Shown here: piece by piece, positions 63,597 to 64,000 of the stretch
How positions within the stretch are numbered: the first letter of the stretch is position 1
Layout of the letters: each line of letters begins with the position of its first letter
Source of the DNA: an uncultured Paracoccaceae bacterium
Lineage (GTDB): Bacteria > Pseudomonadota > Alphaproteobacteria > Rhodobacterales > Rhodobacteraceae
Direction: 5' to 3'
Assembly: GCA_947489325.1 (NCBI GenBank)
Contig: CANLDA010000002.1
Coordinates: 393,125-457,124, forward strand
Length of the DNA: 64,000 nucleotides
Made by a program: the position numbers and the translations under genes
The notes under the pieces: generated by a model
What the model saw: the letters and a program-made list of their open reading frames with translations, nothing else
What the model was told of the DNA's origin: nothing
Databases searched by the model: none

Positions 63597-64000
63597 TTTC
63601 CTAGACACCCTCTTGGTTCATGTTTCGCTGTCTGTTTTCGAAGTCGACGGGCGACAGCATCCCGTTTCTGGCATGTTTGCGTTTCGGGTTATAGAACATT
63701 TCGATGTAGTCGAAGATGTCCCGTCTTGCATCTTCTCGGGTCGTGTATGTCCGACGGCGAATGCGCTCACGTTTAAGCAGGTTGAAAAAGCTCTCGGCAA
63801 CTGCATTGTCATGACAATTACCGCGCCTACTCATCGAATGCACGATGTTGTGGGCACGCAGAAACGCTGCCCAATCCCGGCTTGTGTATTGTGAACCTTG
63901 ATCGGTGTGGATCAGGACGGGGCGCTTCGGCTTTCGCCGCCAAACAGCCGTGAGAAGGGCCTGAAGCACGAGGTCTGTGGGCTGTCGTGATTGCGTAGCC
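63583..64000. mobile_element. IS3-family insertion sequence, one end
   Basis: Begins TGAATAGCCCCTAGTTTCCT, similar to inverted-repeat ends of IS3 (IS51-group) elements as I recall them. Contains the OrfB transposase end; the rest is beyond the window. Confidence 0.75.
63601..64000 (-). CDS. IS3-family transposase OrfB (rve), C-terminal part
   Basis: Open to the window edge on the minus strand. HTDQGSQYTSRDWAAFLRAH and SRRGNCHDNAVAESFFNLLK give the second Asp and Glu of the DDE triad; MFYNPKRKHARNGMLSPVDF is the usual end. Confidence 0.95.
   Translation of the reverse strand, partial: ATQSRQPTDLVLQALLTAVWRRKPKRPVLIHTDQGSQYTSRDWAAFLRAHNIVHSMSRRGNCHDNAVAESFFNLLKRERIRRRTYTTREDARRDIFDYIEMFYNPKRKHARNGMLSPVDFENRQRNMNQEGV

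Larger units (their letters stand above)
57891..64000. mobile_element. Second integrative element, right end outside the window
   Basis: Begins at the attR copy with a different integrase 69 bases further on, then ParB-like, serine recombinase, small unknown genes and an IS3 element. No third copy of the 45-bp repeat is seen before base 64000. Confidence 0.6.

Overview
The window reads as a chromosomal segment of a marine Rhodobacterales bacterium (Roseobacter group). The gene content supports this: a phaC-phaP-phaR cluster, GapR (DUF2312), DUF2842 and DUF6524-type small proteins, a RamB/ScfR-type short-chain acyl regulator beside acetyl-CoA synthetase, and a lone FliM/FliN-like protein. Base composition looks moderate (about half G+C by eye). 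The genus cannot be fixed from the sequence alone.

Layout. 1-1900: end of phaC, phasin phaP and repressor phaR, with PhaR-type palindromes before phaP. 1.9-8.0 kb (minus strand): a DegT-type aminotransferase, then a polyamine gamma-glutamylation set (PuuB-like oxidase, PuuA-like ligase, class I amidotransferase) and a second PuuA-like ligase. 8.4-11.7 kb: a complete polar amino acid-type ABC importer. 11.8-14.8 kb: a PhnD-like protein with no signal peptide, two TerB-family paralogues, a DUF1330 protein and a DMT exporter. 14.9-22.9 kb: pyrG, secG, a cobalt-type nitrile hydratase operon, purA and small membrane proteins. 23-27 kb: a long acidic conserved protein, thiN and a second DMT exporter.

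27-39.4 kb looks like one acetate or short-chain acyl utilisation block. It holds acs, a five-gene Liv-type ABC importer, a divergent DUF2083 (RamB/ScfR) regulator, a single-domain response regulator, a small two-helix membrane protein, and an SSS-transporter/histidine kinase fusion of the CrbS type. 39.4-50.1 kb holds a FliM/FliN-like protein, a sulfide/persulfide detoxification module (Blh-type protein, two YeeE/YedE halves, ETHE1-like hydrolase) with an FNR-type box, a DksA/TraR-like protein, a trifunctional-type fatty acid oxidation protein, gapR, a DUF418-like membrane protein and a two-domain Fbp-type permease.

50.2-64 kb is accessory DNA. A tRNA-Thr(TGT) gene is the attachment site of a 7.7 kb integrative element bounded by a 45-bp direct repeat (50196-50240 and 57846-57890). 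The element carries a tyrosine integrase, an AlpA/excisionase-like protein, a rolling-circle-type Rep protein, a secondary small protein, a thermonuclease and a 749-residue four-helix membrane protein of unknown function. Immediately right of the right repeat a second, different integrase begins a second element. It carries a ParB-like protein, a serine recombinase with a likely res site, several unknown small genes and an IS3-family insertion that cuts a gene at the window end.

Recurrent small-scale structure: a REP-like palindrome (core AGCGATGAGC / GCGAAGAGCG) occurs at four gene ends; a TTTGATCAAA palindrome precedes both glutamine-synthetase-type transcription units; and paired GGAAGC octamers with an 11-bp period lie just inside each att site.
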